Assembly (NCBI GenBank): GCA_022266195.1
Contig: WHVY01000001.1
Location: 8,494,001 to 8,558,000 of the forward strand
Reading direction: 5' to 3'
DNA from: Tetranychus cinnabarinus
Lineage: Eukaryota; Arthropoda; Arachnida; Trombidiformes; Tetranychidae
DNA length: 64,000 nt
Both the position numbers and the translations under genes were made by a program. Positions 1 to 13,300 of this stretch are shown here, piece by piece (the first letter of the stretch is position 1; the number at the start of each line of letters is the position of its first letter). The notes below the pieces were generated by a model. It was not told the DNA's origin. It made no database searches and was given only the letters and a program-made list of their open reading frames with translations.

Positions 1-3000
1 GAACAAATTTGAATCGTGCCATGAAGTAAGTAACATAAAATTGAGTCCATTGAAATCACTTATTTTTACTTCCCAATTTCGTCTCTTAGAATGACATTTT
101 CATTGCGCGAATGGCCCTCAGTGATGTTGGCTTTACTTTCGCCAACCTCTTCACTATAAACAACAGTTTCATTACATCGCTATTTACCCTTTCATTAACC
201 ATTATAATTACCTTGGCCAGTTTCATTTACCAATGAAAATTGCTACAAATGTTTTGAAGAATTAAAATTTCAATGAATTCAAACGCTATTGGATAAAATT
301 CAGACAAAATCTTCGATTTATCTCTTTATAACAGGGAATCATGAAAACTTGATTTCTCGCATTTTCCCCTGAAAGAGTTAACACAAAAAAACATTAAACG
401 GTTGCATTTATAATCATTAAGTAATGTTAAGATCTGTATTCTTATACCTTCTCAACATGATTTGCAACATTCGCACCAATCGGAATAACAGAAAACAAGA
501 AAAGACCGAAGCTCAAAGCAAATGCCTAATGCAAATCAATGATCACCTTGAGATTGATGATGTTGAATAATCAGTTATTAAACATGTTAAATTGCCAGCA
601 AATTACCTATTCTTAATATTCACATGATTGATGGGCAACAATAAGATTTAATCCCCAATGACAAATTGTGTTGAGGTTAAGACAAAAAAATGTTTATTAA
701 GCAAGGTCGACAATTGTCTATCATTGATGATGATGATATCAATTAGTAGCTCAAGAGTTAAAACAACATGATGAAACGCACAATAAAAGTGATGATGATG
801 TGAATCTTTTCAGCCTTTTGTTTCGTTTCCTTGCTTGACGTCTTTTGCACGTTTCAAAAATTAAATTGCAAACAATTGTTAATAACAATAATGTTAATAT
901 TAATGATGATAATAATAATGTTGATAGGAATAAGTAAAAGTGCGAGTAAAAATCATCATGAGAAAGTTAACATTTGTATGTTTGTGTTTTATACTTGACC
1001 TGGTTTGTACTTGCAGTTTTTTTCCCATTTTGTGTGTTTCACTTTCAGCTTTTTTTCCCATTTCACTCTCACTTGCTCTCACTTGTTTCTCCCTGCCTTG
1101 ATCAAAATTAATTTTACTTGTTGGTTAATCATGTTTAGTTTAACCAGCACCATTTATATACATGAAAAACCAGCAACACATGAAACCACAATCAATAAAT
1201 GAACACCAAACCGTCAACCAACAGTGAAAAATGACAAACTTTCATTGTAAATTGGGTTTACACTTGCAACTGCTTTATAAATCTGGTTGAGAATAAAAAA
1301 ATCTGGTTACAATTGGAGCTTCTTTTTGTTTCTTTTGGTTTTTTCACTTTACCATTTGGATCCATTGGATTACACCATTGAATAATAATCCATGTAATCA
1401 TGTTAATTGTAGTTTTCCTTCTTACCTTTAACAATCCAATCAATTTACCAACCTTTGTTTTCCAGCTTTTATTGTACAACCAAAATGTTACCTCTTGTTG
1501 TTGACTTTAACATGTTTACCTCACCATTGAATATTTAATTTTCATCTTCATTATTCTCCGTCATCGTTATTCTCATTATCATCACCAGTGTTGATCATTT
1601 GTAACATTTGTAATTACAATAATGATTTACCTTTACCGCAACAATTAAAAATAATTTCAACATTTAAAGTAAATAATAATTTGTATAATTAACAACATAA
1701 AAACACAACACTGCCACCAACCAAAACCAACCTAAACCAAAAAACCAGGACTGATTATGCTGCCATCTTCAATGCAACCAAAACATTGCAAGTCAAATTA
1801 ACGTTTCCATGTGTTAATCAACATCTTTATCAATCAACTTTACTTTTGATTCAGCCAACGTTAACAACCAATTGAACCCATTTTTTCAGCCAATCAACTT
1901 GAAATGGTCCTTTGGATTTACCTTTGCCCAACTTTTCAATCAACAATCTAGTCTCAACAATACTTTCATCTACAAAATTAGTTGAGGTAAGTTTTGATTT
2001 AAAAAATCGATTTCAACTTTTTTCGACTGAAAAATCTATTCTTTTGCAACATGAAATTCCAACAACTTTTTCTAGTTTCCTTTTCGTCTGTTTACACTTT
2101 CCTTTCATTTACCTCAACTCTTCTTGTCATTGTCACCAGCTTTGATTACTTGAGTTGATTGCTGTATATTTGTTGCCATAAGTTGATTATAACAGTTGAT
2201 TAGAGCAGTTAAAAGAGTCAACTTGTGCTCAATCAGAGTGAAGGTTGAAGTTACCTTTTAATATGAATCAAAGTCCCTGATTGAGACAATTTTCATTTGT
2301 AATAAGATGATGATAATGATAATAATAATGGCTGAGGGTGATGACGATGATGTAAAGTGATGATAAATACTGTAATTGTTTACAAGTTGTCATCATCAGC
2401 AAACCATTATACCTGTTAATTTATCCAATTGATTAGAATTGTTATCAAGGATATAAAGGTAAATAAGAGTAAGTATTAAATGTGTATAAACAAACTCATG
2501 TGAAACAAGCCTAAACACACACACACACAGCGTATTATATCTTATTTAAGGTTATTCAAGTTGAGTTATTAAATTTACTTTCTGTCTCTGTCTTCCTTAA
2601 ACATTACTTGTTCCCATCATATTATTTATCATGTTAATGTAACTTTTTTTTCAAATGAGTTAACTTTCATGGTCGACATTAATCACTCTGCTTTATTATT
2701 ATCACTACATTAGCTTTTATCATCAGATGAAAACTATCAACACACAAACAAATGGTTGACTAAAACACGCAATCAGCCAAAACAGTATTAAAATTGAAAC
2801 GCCATTGAAACCGGTTAAGTCGAGTTAACCAGTAAACACAAGCGAAGAGCAAAAGTGCCAAAAACGGAATCAAAAGCAAAGAAGGGCTTCAGTGTCATTG
2901 AGGGTAAAGGTGCTAATGTGTGGAAGAGGCAAAAAACCAGAAAGATGCATTTCATGTAAAAGTAAAACGGAAAACTGAGCAACTTTGATGAAGGAAGAAG

Positions 3001-4111
3001 CAAAAGTGTAGAAGGAAAAAAATCTCTAAATTCATGATAATTTTTTTTCTACTCAATAATTTTCTCTCTGCTATTAAATGCAATTTTATCGGTTTGTCTG
3101 TTTTCAACAGTCAAAAGGCAGTAAAAATTGAATGTAAAATGAAATCGGAAAACTTCACATTTCTCTTTACTCGACATTTCATTTCAAACTTTTCTTCTTC
3201 TTTTCATTTCTTCTCTCACACTGACCTTTCTCTCATCATCATTCCCATCATCATTATCATCATCTGGATTCGACTCCCTCATAATCTCTAACATGTTTCT
3301 TCTTAGAGTCTTGTCACTTTGACGCACTTGCTCAACTCAAAACAAAGCTCACTCTCATCATCATTATCATCATCTTTTTCACTCTCAAAACCCAAATGCA
3401 TTTCAAGGCATGAGCTTTCCCTTGTCATGTTGGTGACTTCAATTCCAATACTTTTTCCTCAGATAACTTTTGTTCACCCAATCAACTGTGTTTAGGCTTG
3501 AAGAATAGCAAAACAAGAAGAAGAAGCAAAAAAATATCGTTTATTCAACTGAATTATTATCATATATTCATCTACTTTTCTTCCTCTCACTTCTCTCTCT
3601 ACTTATTCTGATATATTTATTTACATGTGAATGATTATCCACAGCAAGAGGCCGTAAACATTCAATAATGTGATTGACAATAGTTTTACTTTTCATCTCA
3701 TCTATTTACTTTGGCCTCAATCAATATTTTTGTGTGTTTCTCTCTTCCTATTGTTTCCACCATCATTATCATCATTATCATTTCCATCATTTCCAACTTT
3801 CTTAATAGCAAAGTTTCTCTCTGAGACTTTCATCAACTCTTTTCTCTCTCTCTCTCTCTCTTCCCAGTTGCTCATCAACAACCAAAGTGTATGGATTAAA
3901 AACTAACACCTTTACATTGTAATAGCGCAATTTGGTGCCAATCTTTTTCTTGTATGTTCAACTTGTTCCATTGTGAATTTGTGAAGTTTGTTTGTTTTGT
4001 TTGTTTGCATCAACTTTTTCCATTGGCCTAATCGAGTGATCCTTTTAACGGAAAATATTTTGTACCATTTAAATGTGATTAACATCATTGCCATTTCCTC
4101 ACCTCTTCGCC
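1..4111. other. Upstream flank of PDE8, no gene recognised
   Basis: AT-rich DNA with ATC/CAT and TC simple repeats. The short open frames here are poly-pyrimidine or low-complexity and show no splice-supported coding. It presumably contains the PDE8 5' UTR and promoter, which I cannot place. Confidence 0.5.
2515..2529 (+). repeat. (AC)n microsatellite
   Basis: Seven AC units upstream of PDE8 exon 1. A similar AC run lies at about 40577-40590 in the PDE8 3' flank. Confidence 0.8.
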
Positions 4112-4312
4112 ATGGGCTGTACACCAAGTAGTCGTCGATCTCGAACCGAAACTGAACTCAAATATAGTTGTCCCAATGAAACGGCCAACGAAGACACCAA
4201 CAACCAAACGGAACCGTTGAATTGTTCACAAAAAAGTTCAGAAAGTAAACCATTTCTTCCAATGACTTATTACGATAATAACAAGGACTTATCCAATTGT
4301 AAAGATTTATCG
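4112..4312 (+). CDS. Pde8: PDE8 exon 1, N-terminal acylation signal
   Basis: Encodes residues 1-67, starting MGCTPSSRRS. Gly2 and Cys3 are the expected myristoylation and palmitoylation positions, as in the PDE8 family start MGCAPS, so the product may be membrane-anchored. The rest is polar, rich in Asn, Thr, Ser and Glu, and without a recognisable domain. The ATG sits in a good context (TCGCCATGG) and the exon ends in phase 0 at TCG|GTAAGT. Upstream in-frame codons continue to an alternative TTG, but the MGC start fits the family. The exon lies more than 13 kb from the next one I can find. Confidence 0.75.
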
Positions 4313-7300
4313 GTAAGTTTCTCATCACCATCATTCTTATCATCCCTTTCCCTCTCTCCTTCATCATGATATTTCTCCACAATTTTCCCCTTTTCTTTTC
4401 TGATAAAAACCTGAAGTTTATGAGAAAGAAAAAAGAAAATGAAAAACTTCATTTTCACCTTTTCTCATTACTGAATCAATCTGTTTCCATCATCTTCATC
4501 TTCACTCTTTTCTGAAGTTTTTAATACGCTCATAACCATGGTAACACTGTTATTACCGCCAACAAGAATTGAATCAGATAATCAAATGATAAGTTAACGA
4601 TGATAGTTGAAGAGGTTCAAAAAGCCATTTTAAAAATGCAAAAAGTTTACTGGTAAAAAAAAGAAAAAAGAAGAAAAAATCGAAATTTCCATTGTTTCTT
4701 TCGAAGGAGAACAAAAAATGTAAAATTCTGTCCAAAGTTAAATTTGATAAAATGTTGAGCAAAGAAATGGTGAAACTTGAAACATTTATTCATGCAAATT
4801 TGACTCGACATTTCATGTTTTCATCTTTTCTCTAATTCCATTCCAATATACTTTCTTACCGTTTCCATGGTTACGTTCTCTCTCTCTCTCTTTGTTTTTA
4901 ATAAACTTGTTATTTCGGATTTTACCGTAATTCTTGTTCATCTTCAATCTTGCTGTTCTACTTTTACAAGTGAAACAAAATATAACCAATTATTAGACGA
5001 AACATGAAACAGACGGAAACGGTTAATTTACATGTTACACCATTATCATGATGCAAATTGCCCTGAACATTGAACAAGAACTTAATATTGAACAAAAGTC
5101 AAACTGTTCATTTTCGTGTTTCATTTCAATAAACTTTACCATTTGCCATTGATCATTAATAATGCCATTGATGCAATGGAAAAAGGTAAAGGTGAGAAAA
5201 CAGTTTATTCAAGTTTCACCTGATCAGCCTAAAAAAGTCTAGACTCAATGAAAAACTTGAAAGTTAAATGTTCGTATCTGGTTTCAGATATTAATTTGAG
5301 ATAATTCAAGGTTGAATCGCAAGTGTTGCTGATGACGATTTAAGGACGGCAAAAGTGATTAGCGTTTCCTCCAATTCAGATAAACTCACCTTGTTTTCCC
5401 TGATAACTCTCAATTCTTCCACTTGAGATTCTCTCATGTTTTCCTTTAACCAAATCATCAAATGTTGATCACAATTCATTCATCCAATTTTACTGTTCAA
5501 CATTCAAATTGCAAAATTGCAAAGACTTTATAATCAGCTGAGATAATCATTCAATGAGTTTCCAAGCTTGTTGCTTCCGCTTCAAAAGACGATCATTTAT
5601 AACATTTTTTAAGTAGTTCATCATCATCTTCATTCATCTTTACCATTATATTTGCCAAGTGAGAAGAAGAGAGAAAAAGTAAAATGAAACTTTCCATGCG
5701 AATAAAATGTTTTTCTCTCTGTGTTCATGTTAACCTTTTCATTTCTTGTTGTTTCACTTTTACCATGAAAAAACAAAAAAAGGCTGAAAAGTGATCAGAA
5801 TAACTTTTCCCTTTACAACAGTTTCATTGTCAACTTGAAGAGCTTCAATATTGACAATTTTGGATAAAAGTTGAAAGGTTAAATGTTGCTGCAACTCGAT
5901 TTAAACTTGGAATTCTTTTCAGGTTAAATTTAAAGTTCTACATGAATCATGTAACCATTTGAGGCTTGAAAATTCCTTTCCAGATTAATTAAGAGAAAGA
6001 AAATTTTTCTTGCAAAAACGCGTTTCTGGATCAAGCAAAAGCTCCTCTGAACCTCAAACCTTTTCAATTCCCAATTCAGACTCAAAGCCAAGAATTAACC
6101 CTCAGAATCCATTCAAGTCGACTCATGAAAATCTTCATCTTAAATCATATTTTTCCGCCTTTTCAGCGTAAAAAAGAAATGAGAAAAAATTAATTTTCCA
6201 AAAAGTCAACTTTTCTAATCCAGAAAAACGAAGCAAGATTGAAAGCAATTAAAATGGGTTTGGAGTAAAGGAGAGAAAAGCAAATTATCTGATCAACACT
6301 TTATCCCAATGTATTAAAGAATCCCAATTAATCCGTAATTTTATTTACCTTTTACTTAATTAACGTTGATAAACTTGATTGGTGATAAAATTTAATCAAT
6401 TTTTGTTGTCTTTTCCCTCTTTTAATGCTCAACGCGAGTGTAACACTTTGCCATCAGTCAATAATTATTAATTAACTAATAGCAATAATTGTTTACCTTT
6501 TATCGCATTTTCTTTATACCATTCATTAATCTTGCATTTATTGCTCTTAAATGTTCCCCTTTTGTCATTGATACCCATTACTGTTTACTAATAATGATGG
6601 ATATTTAAAGCTTCATAATGATTGTTATTAATAATTTAATCAATATCAATAATCAAAGCTAAACATTGCTGTTGCCTAAGATGAACATTTTTACGCTCAT
6701 TAAACCCTCTAATGATGGTTAATTGTAACGAGTTTACCTTAAGAGAAAAGTTGAAAGATGAGTTTCAAAGATTTTCACCAAATTCCCAGAATGCTCAATA
6801 TCAATTCATCAAATTGAATATGTTCATTACTCACATCAAGTTTACCTAAAAATGATAATCTTCATGAGAACCTTTTAGTTGCTCATTTCAACTCTAATTT
6901 TTACACCAAGTTGAGAATTGTATTAATAATAAAATTATCAATCTTTATCGACTTGATTAACTGGTGCCGTCAAGGAAACTTTTAATGAAACCATTTACTT
7001 GGCAAGTCTATTTGGGTTTCATTTTCTTGATTCGTTCATGTTTCATGAATTATCATTATCTTAGTCTTAATCCGATTAAAGCTCATCCACTGGTATTACA
7101 ATCATTGATACTTTTGTTTGGTTGCAATCGACTACAGTCAGTGATTAAAAAATGAACAAATGGTATTAAGTGGAAGAATCTTTGCTTTGTTTTCAATCTG
7201 TTTTGGTTCAAGTTATCAAGTTTCAATGAAACATCATTAAAGCTGTTATTTTCATCCTTCAGGCTGGAGATGCAGTTAAAGGTGAAAATTTGGCTGAAAA

Positions 7301-10300
7301 TGTGTGTTGGCTAAGTAATGCTGGGAATAGACGACAAATTTTTCTTGATATTCTGTAATCTAGAAGTAGATTCTGAATGAATGATTTTGAATTTATGATA
7401 ATATTTGCAGGTGCATATCAAGAGCAACAAATCATTCAGTTGATACATGAGGATCATGAAGAGATAAGATTTTGAATTTGCAAGGGTAAAAGATGAGGGA
7501 AATTGTTGAAGCTTTATCTGATTGACCAAATTTTAATTTCAATAAAAGTTGAAGTTGGACAGAGTTGTTTCAGTTGTACCTCTGTTTTATGTAAAATTTT
7601 ATGCTTGTACCAGAAGTTGGGTTTGAATCAACTTTAATCAATAGTTTATAATCATAACCATTGTGATCAGTTTGTATGACGAATGATAATGCTTAATGAA
7701 CTTTGAATTTCATCTTCGTTTTTTTTCATTATATTCCTGTAATGCAATCACTCAACTTTGCACAACTTTTTATGATAAGCCAAAATTCATGTTCCAGAGC
7801 AGCCATGTTTGCCCAAGTAAAACAAGTTGGCCCAGATTCGGACTGGGAATATGCTGGGTGATTTAATAACCTCCATGTTGAAATCTTCTATTTTTGAGTC
7901 GACGAAAGTGTTTTTTCTTAGAGAATTAGAGAAAGATTCTTTCTGATCGTTACCGGACTGACTGCTGCATCGGATAATTTGAAGGGTAACAGTCAGACCT
8001 TTTACCATTAACTTTCAGAGTATCAGCCTCTTCACATCAAACTGAAAACAAAACCTTTCCAACTAATTTTGCTGACAACTTTATTGAAGCCCTCAATGGT
8101 TTTTGGAATCAAATTTTCAAAGCTTCACCAATTTGTTGTCACAATAAATTAAATAACTTTTGACGGTAAATTCAGCTTTTAAAACTCTAGTTTTTCAAGA
8201 CCAAATCAACTTCAAGTCAAGCAAGAAATGGCCGTATTTTAAAAATTTATTGTCACAATGATGAAGAAAATAGCTCGAAGATGTCAAGGAAAATCCAATC
8301 GTCGAACATAAGTTTCTAATAAAATCAATAATCGGTTAATACATTCATGTTGATCATAATTACAGTTTTATTGCACTTTATTTACGACTGATACAAGCGT
8401 CGGTGAAGATGATGATGATGATGATGATGGATGCAATAAAGACTATTTGTATGATAAAAGGGCAAAGCAAATAGGAGTCAAATAGAGTGAAAAAAAGACA
8501 GCTGAGACCAGTGAGAGTGAAAAAAAGGTGAGCAAAAAAAGTGATAGAAAAAGGAGAATTATTGAGAGAGCAAAGAGTGAGATAAGAGAGCCAAATAAAA
8601 GTGTTAGAGGAACAATGAGCGATGAATTGGCAAGAGATGATTGAGAGATGATGAATAGGCAGAGAAGTGGAAAGACAAAGATGAAAAAAAGTATCCAAAG
8701 AAGAAGACTTGAATCGTTGGATAATGATGAGAAAAATGTCGAGCTGATTGTTGGTGAAACTGGTGCAGATGATGAGGATGAGGTGGATACAGATGAAGAG
8801 TGAAAAGAGGAAAGTGTTGAAAGAGAAATGGTTTTGTTGTGGAATGAAATTTTTGCTGATCGCCGCCTCAATTCAAACCAATAGACTAATGATATCATGG
8901 TTATGATGAGTGTATGAACAATATTTACAATTGAATGGTTTCCTTGTTCAATCACAATTAAACGATAAAACAAGTTGATGAATGAGGCAAGTGTAAAAAA
9001 TAGCGTCACATAACAATCAGTTGAAAGTAATGAGATGAATCCAAGTGCAATGTAAAACAGAGTTAAACTTGATTTATATTTAAATAGTTGACTTGCCAGT
9101 TGATTTTGGCTAATTGTTTCATTCATCTCAACGGTAAATGATCCATCTTTAATGGTCAGGTTGGCTGAGCTTGGAGTAAATGTTAAACTGGACAAATTGG
9201 ACAAAATAAATTGAAGTGTATTTACAATTAAAATAAAGGTTAAAATGAGCAAATTAAATGCAAGTAAACATTTAATCATTTTAAGGTGGACTTTTGAAGA
9301 GTTGATTGTTTTACGAGCAAATTCAAGGGATTCATTTAGTTCCATTATGATAATTGGTTGGAAACGAAAATCGTTTTTCGTCCTTTTTTCTCTCCTTGTT
9401 TCACTTATTAATTACACGTTGTTTGAACACAAAAGTTGAATTAATTGAATTCTTAACGATTAATGAAATTACTACTCACTCGTCACCTTTTTTTATTGTA
9501 ATATGCGATATTTTTCATTGTTTTGCTTTTCACTTTATCTTTACATTTGATTGTCAACTCGACGTTAACATTGTCAATGTTTCTCAGTTCTTGCTGTATA
9601 ACCTTGTAATAATGAGATTGCCATTGTTAACAATACAAGTTGAATTAGATTGCAAGTGAATTTTGCTCTCATTTGAATTACTTTAATTGCTATGAGGTTC
9701 ATTATTATCATGAAGAAGGGTCAAAATTCAAATTCAATAGAGTTTAACTTTTCTGTTTAGCCTTTTTTCCCAGCCAAGTTTTGCAGTTGCTCAGGTTGAA
9801 CTGAAATCTCATCAAGTTTCAAATCGATGATTCAATTAAATGATTCAGAGTTTCGTGGAAAGGTTGATAAGACATGGAAAATCACCATTAGTTTATTGCG
9901 AAAGATTAAATGAAATCTAAATTGATTAGGTTTGTGGTTTAAATGGTTTCAATGTCTGAGTAAGAGCATTTCAAGCCTCACTGAAGCAAGAATCTGAGAC
10001 ATCAGAGAGTTATTTTGCATGATTTCTGTCAATTTTTGCATGTTTAATTTCATGAGATGGCGATGCCAATGCAGCATGATGAACCTATGAGTTTGTGTGG
10101 CTGATGCTGCTAATTATCGATAATTTACTTTATTGTTACGCCAAGATTAAAGGTCCTTTTATGGTAGCGGAAAGATGACATGTGATCTATCGATTACCCA
10201 TTACCCATATCTTTCAAAATATCTCACTGCTTTTGGAAAGCTTCTAAAATATTGGAAACTGAGTTCAGGATTTTCAAGTTATGAACAGAATGCAGTCTTA

Positions 10301-13300
10301 CCACGAACAACAAATTCTTGTAGGGGGCAAGATTTGTCAACCTTAGAGGCTTTCAGCTTCTAGTGAGACGGTTCAAGCCATTCTCGAGGCACAAAATCTA
10401 CAAAGAAACAAAGTATAATTTGAAATACCAGATTGAAAGTGCTAATTTTGCAGCGTAAATTAAACTTCTATTTTGATTATTTAGTGACTGTTTGAAAGAT
10501 GCAATATCAATAAATAAGTGAAGATTACATCTATTTGAGCATCTTAAAAGATCACCAAAATTTGACTAAAAAGAACTTTTCGCAACATGATGCCCAATGC
10601 GCTTATGTCTTGGAAAACAACTTCAGAATTCAGGTCAAAGCTTAACTGAAAGTACGAAATTACATTGTATGTTCATTGGGAAGATCAGGGATATGAGGGT
10701 CACATTAGACCCCTCAATGCTCAAATACAATGCTCTAAACAGTATTTTCAAAGCCAAAAAGTCCCTTTCTAAGCAGCGTTACTCATCGGTTATGGTGCGG
10801 AATTCCAGGGAATATGTTACAAGATTGAGGCGTTTTTCATTGTGCAAAAGATAGGTACTAGTACTCAAGAGCGAAAGCAACATATTTAGCAATCAAGATA
10901 GAGTTATGTGGAAAAATTATCAATTTATGATGCATTTAATTTGGCAAAACCTTATAGAAAGTCTTTCTTAGAAATGGTGAAGTTAGATGCTATTCTTTTT
11001 AATTTTATTCTGTCAATTATCTTGTTTGGAATACAGTTTGAATAGTCGATATCATCTCTGTAAGATTTGCCACCGTGAATAGTGTTTAGTTGCTCCATCA
11101 AACATTGAACAGCATTAATTTATCAACCAAACTCGACGACTCTCCCATTACTCATAAATAAACTATTGATGAACCGAGTTTAAGCGGGTAAATTTTGATG
11201 GGCCGCCTTCTGTAGAAAAAGGGTAAAAAATTCCATTATTGAAGTCACAGCTAGCGATGGAGAGGAGTATGTTCCAACTACAATTAAATGTATTGCTGCA
11301 GCTCTTTACCGGTTGGTGCAGGCTAAAGGTTTTAACGGATCGAGTTTTTGTCAAGAAATTCATCTGTATTGGCAGTGATTGATACCAAGTCGAAGAAATT
11401 AAAAGCTTTAAGAGTGGGTGAAGAGAGCCGATGTAATTGAAGCGGCTGATGAAGTTGAACCATAGTTTTCCGGGGAATCTGCAGAAACCGAATTTCAATC
11501 GATCGATTTAGACCCAGAGAACACTGTAGAGGCAATTAGATTCTTTGACTGATACCAGAAACATTCCCATTCTCGAGTCTTGTTCTTGGTTTCACTTCTT
11601 GGTGAGATGTTAGAGATACTCTTGATTTCGCTGTTTTGACTGCTATTATTGATCTCAATTGCTTCAAACAAATTTGAATCAAACGGAGATCGACTTTCAA
11701 TTAACCAAATGTTCCAAATTATAATTAATATTTTATCGAAACTTGAACTTTTGTTGTTCCAAAGTTCATTGTCTAGAAGCAAAATCGATGCAATCACCTA
11801 AAATAGACATATTTAACAGTCTCAAACGACTGACATTGAACTTTGTCGATAAACTTCTTTGGAACATAAATAAATTAATATTTATAAACTTTTTTGTCTA
11901 AACTTTCATCATGAATAGAGTTGCAATTTGCCATCATTTGCACTTAACTGTTCAAGCTTTACAAATTGACACTTATAATGCCCCAATCAATCAATTGACA
12001 TTGAACATATTGAATATCATTTTCGCAAAACATTTCACCAAGCTTTTTGTTCAACAAAATATAAATCTCAACTTTATGACCAAATTACAGGCAAGAATAT
12101 TTAGCATTCATTAGCATCAAAATTCAGAGTTGCCCAACATGATTGATAATCTTTCAAAGCTGGAAGCAAGACAAAAAAGAGTCAACCAAATGACCAAATT
12201 CTGGAAACCTTAAAATTCCAATAAAATTCTTTTCGAAACTAGAGATTTCTCAAAACAGTAATCATTTTTATGAAAGTTTAAAGCAACTCAACAAAAACAA
12301 GTGTAAAATCAACAAAATGATGACTTTTATGAAAGCAAAACTCGGAACTTTTCGCAACATTTCTGGTTCATTCGTTTCGTTATTGAAAGCTTTTACATTT
12401 GAAATGATTAACCTCAAATGCAATCGATTCCCCATCAATTTCACAATTTGAAAAATTGAACAACTTTTCTGTTCATGAAGCATTTCAATGAATTTCACAT
12501 TTTCATTTCTGTACAATCACCGTTATTTATCATGTTTATCATAATTCTTTTATTATTATAACCTTTAGATTATTGTTTACGTATTTTTCATCATTTTGTT
12601 ACTTCTTTCATCTCCCACCTTCTTATCCACCTGAAAGTATATTTTGTTGTATCATTTTGAAGCAAACTTTATTTTCTTTGAAATTTATTCAGATCATGTT
12701 TTTCCTTGTTTCAATCTGGAAGAACAAAGAAGAAGTAAAAACTGTCAACTTTTCAAATAACATTATCATCATTAATTCATTCAGGTTACTCATCATCATT
12801 GTCGTCACAATAATAACAATAAACAGCTTTTCTTGTGAACCAACGAAAGATGAATTTGATTGAAATCGGGATCGTTACTTGAAACAGCAATCAATTTATT
12901 GACAGAATTGAATTTTTCCAGAGATTAAAGAAAGAAAAGACAGAAGCAAATAAAGTTTTAAAAAGCGTGTTTGCCTCAGAATCAAGATGAACCTCAATAA
13001 CTAATCAATCATTCAGTTTGAACAAATTCATAAATCGATGAATCGGAAGAGAAATTTTTTTGTAAACGTTTTCCATCAGATTACAAGCAATATCTGAGAT
13101 TTCATTTGAACCCAAACTCGATAACATTTTATTGAGTTTCTTTGGAAATTGAATGATAATTATTGATATTGAATTTGATTTTAACTTGCTATTGAAGGAT
13201 ATTGAGGAATGGAGTGAGTTCAAGATTAACCATTTAGCTTCTGTTTTGAATGAGTTTTCATTTTACAAAATTTGTTCATTAGTTGAACATGAATGGACAA

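Noticed and set aside
5923..5985. Possible PDE8 exon after CTTTTCAG (VKFKVLHESCNH...)
   Set aside because: Good acceptor, but no consensus donor in frame before the stop and no resemblance to PDE8.
6964..7345. Possible nested plus-strand membrane gene with an exon after CATCCTTCAG
   Set aside because: Several stops and frame changes separate the pieces, and no consistent splicing joins them.
10321..10380. tRNA-like stretch with a GGTTCAAGCC B-box match
   Set aside because: No proper A box or acceptor stem pairing; only the B-box-like word and a small hairpin fit.
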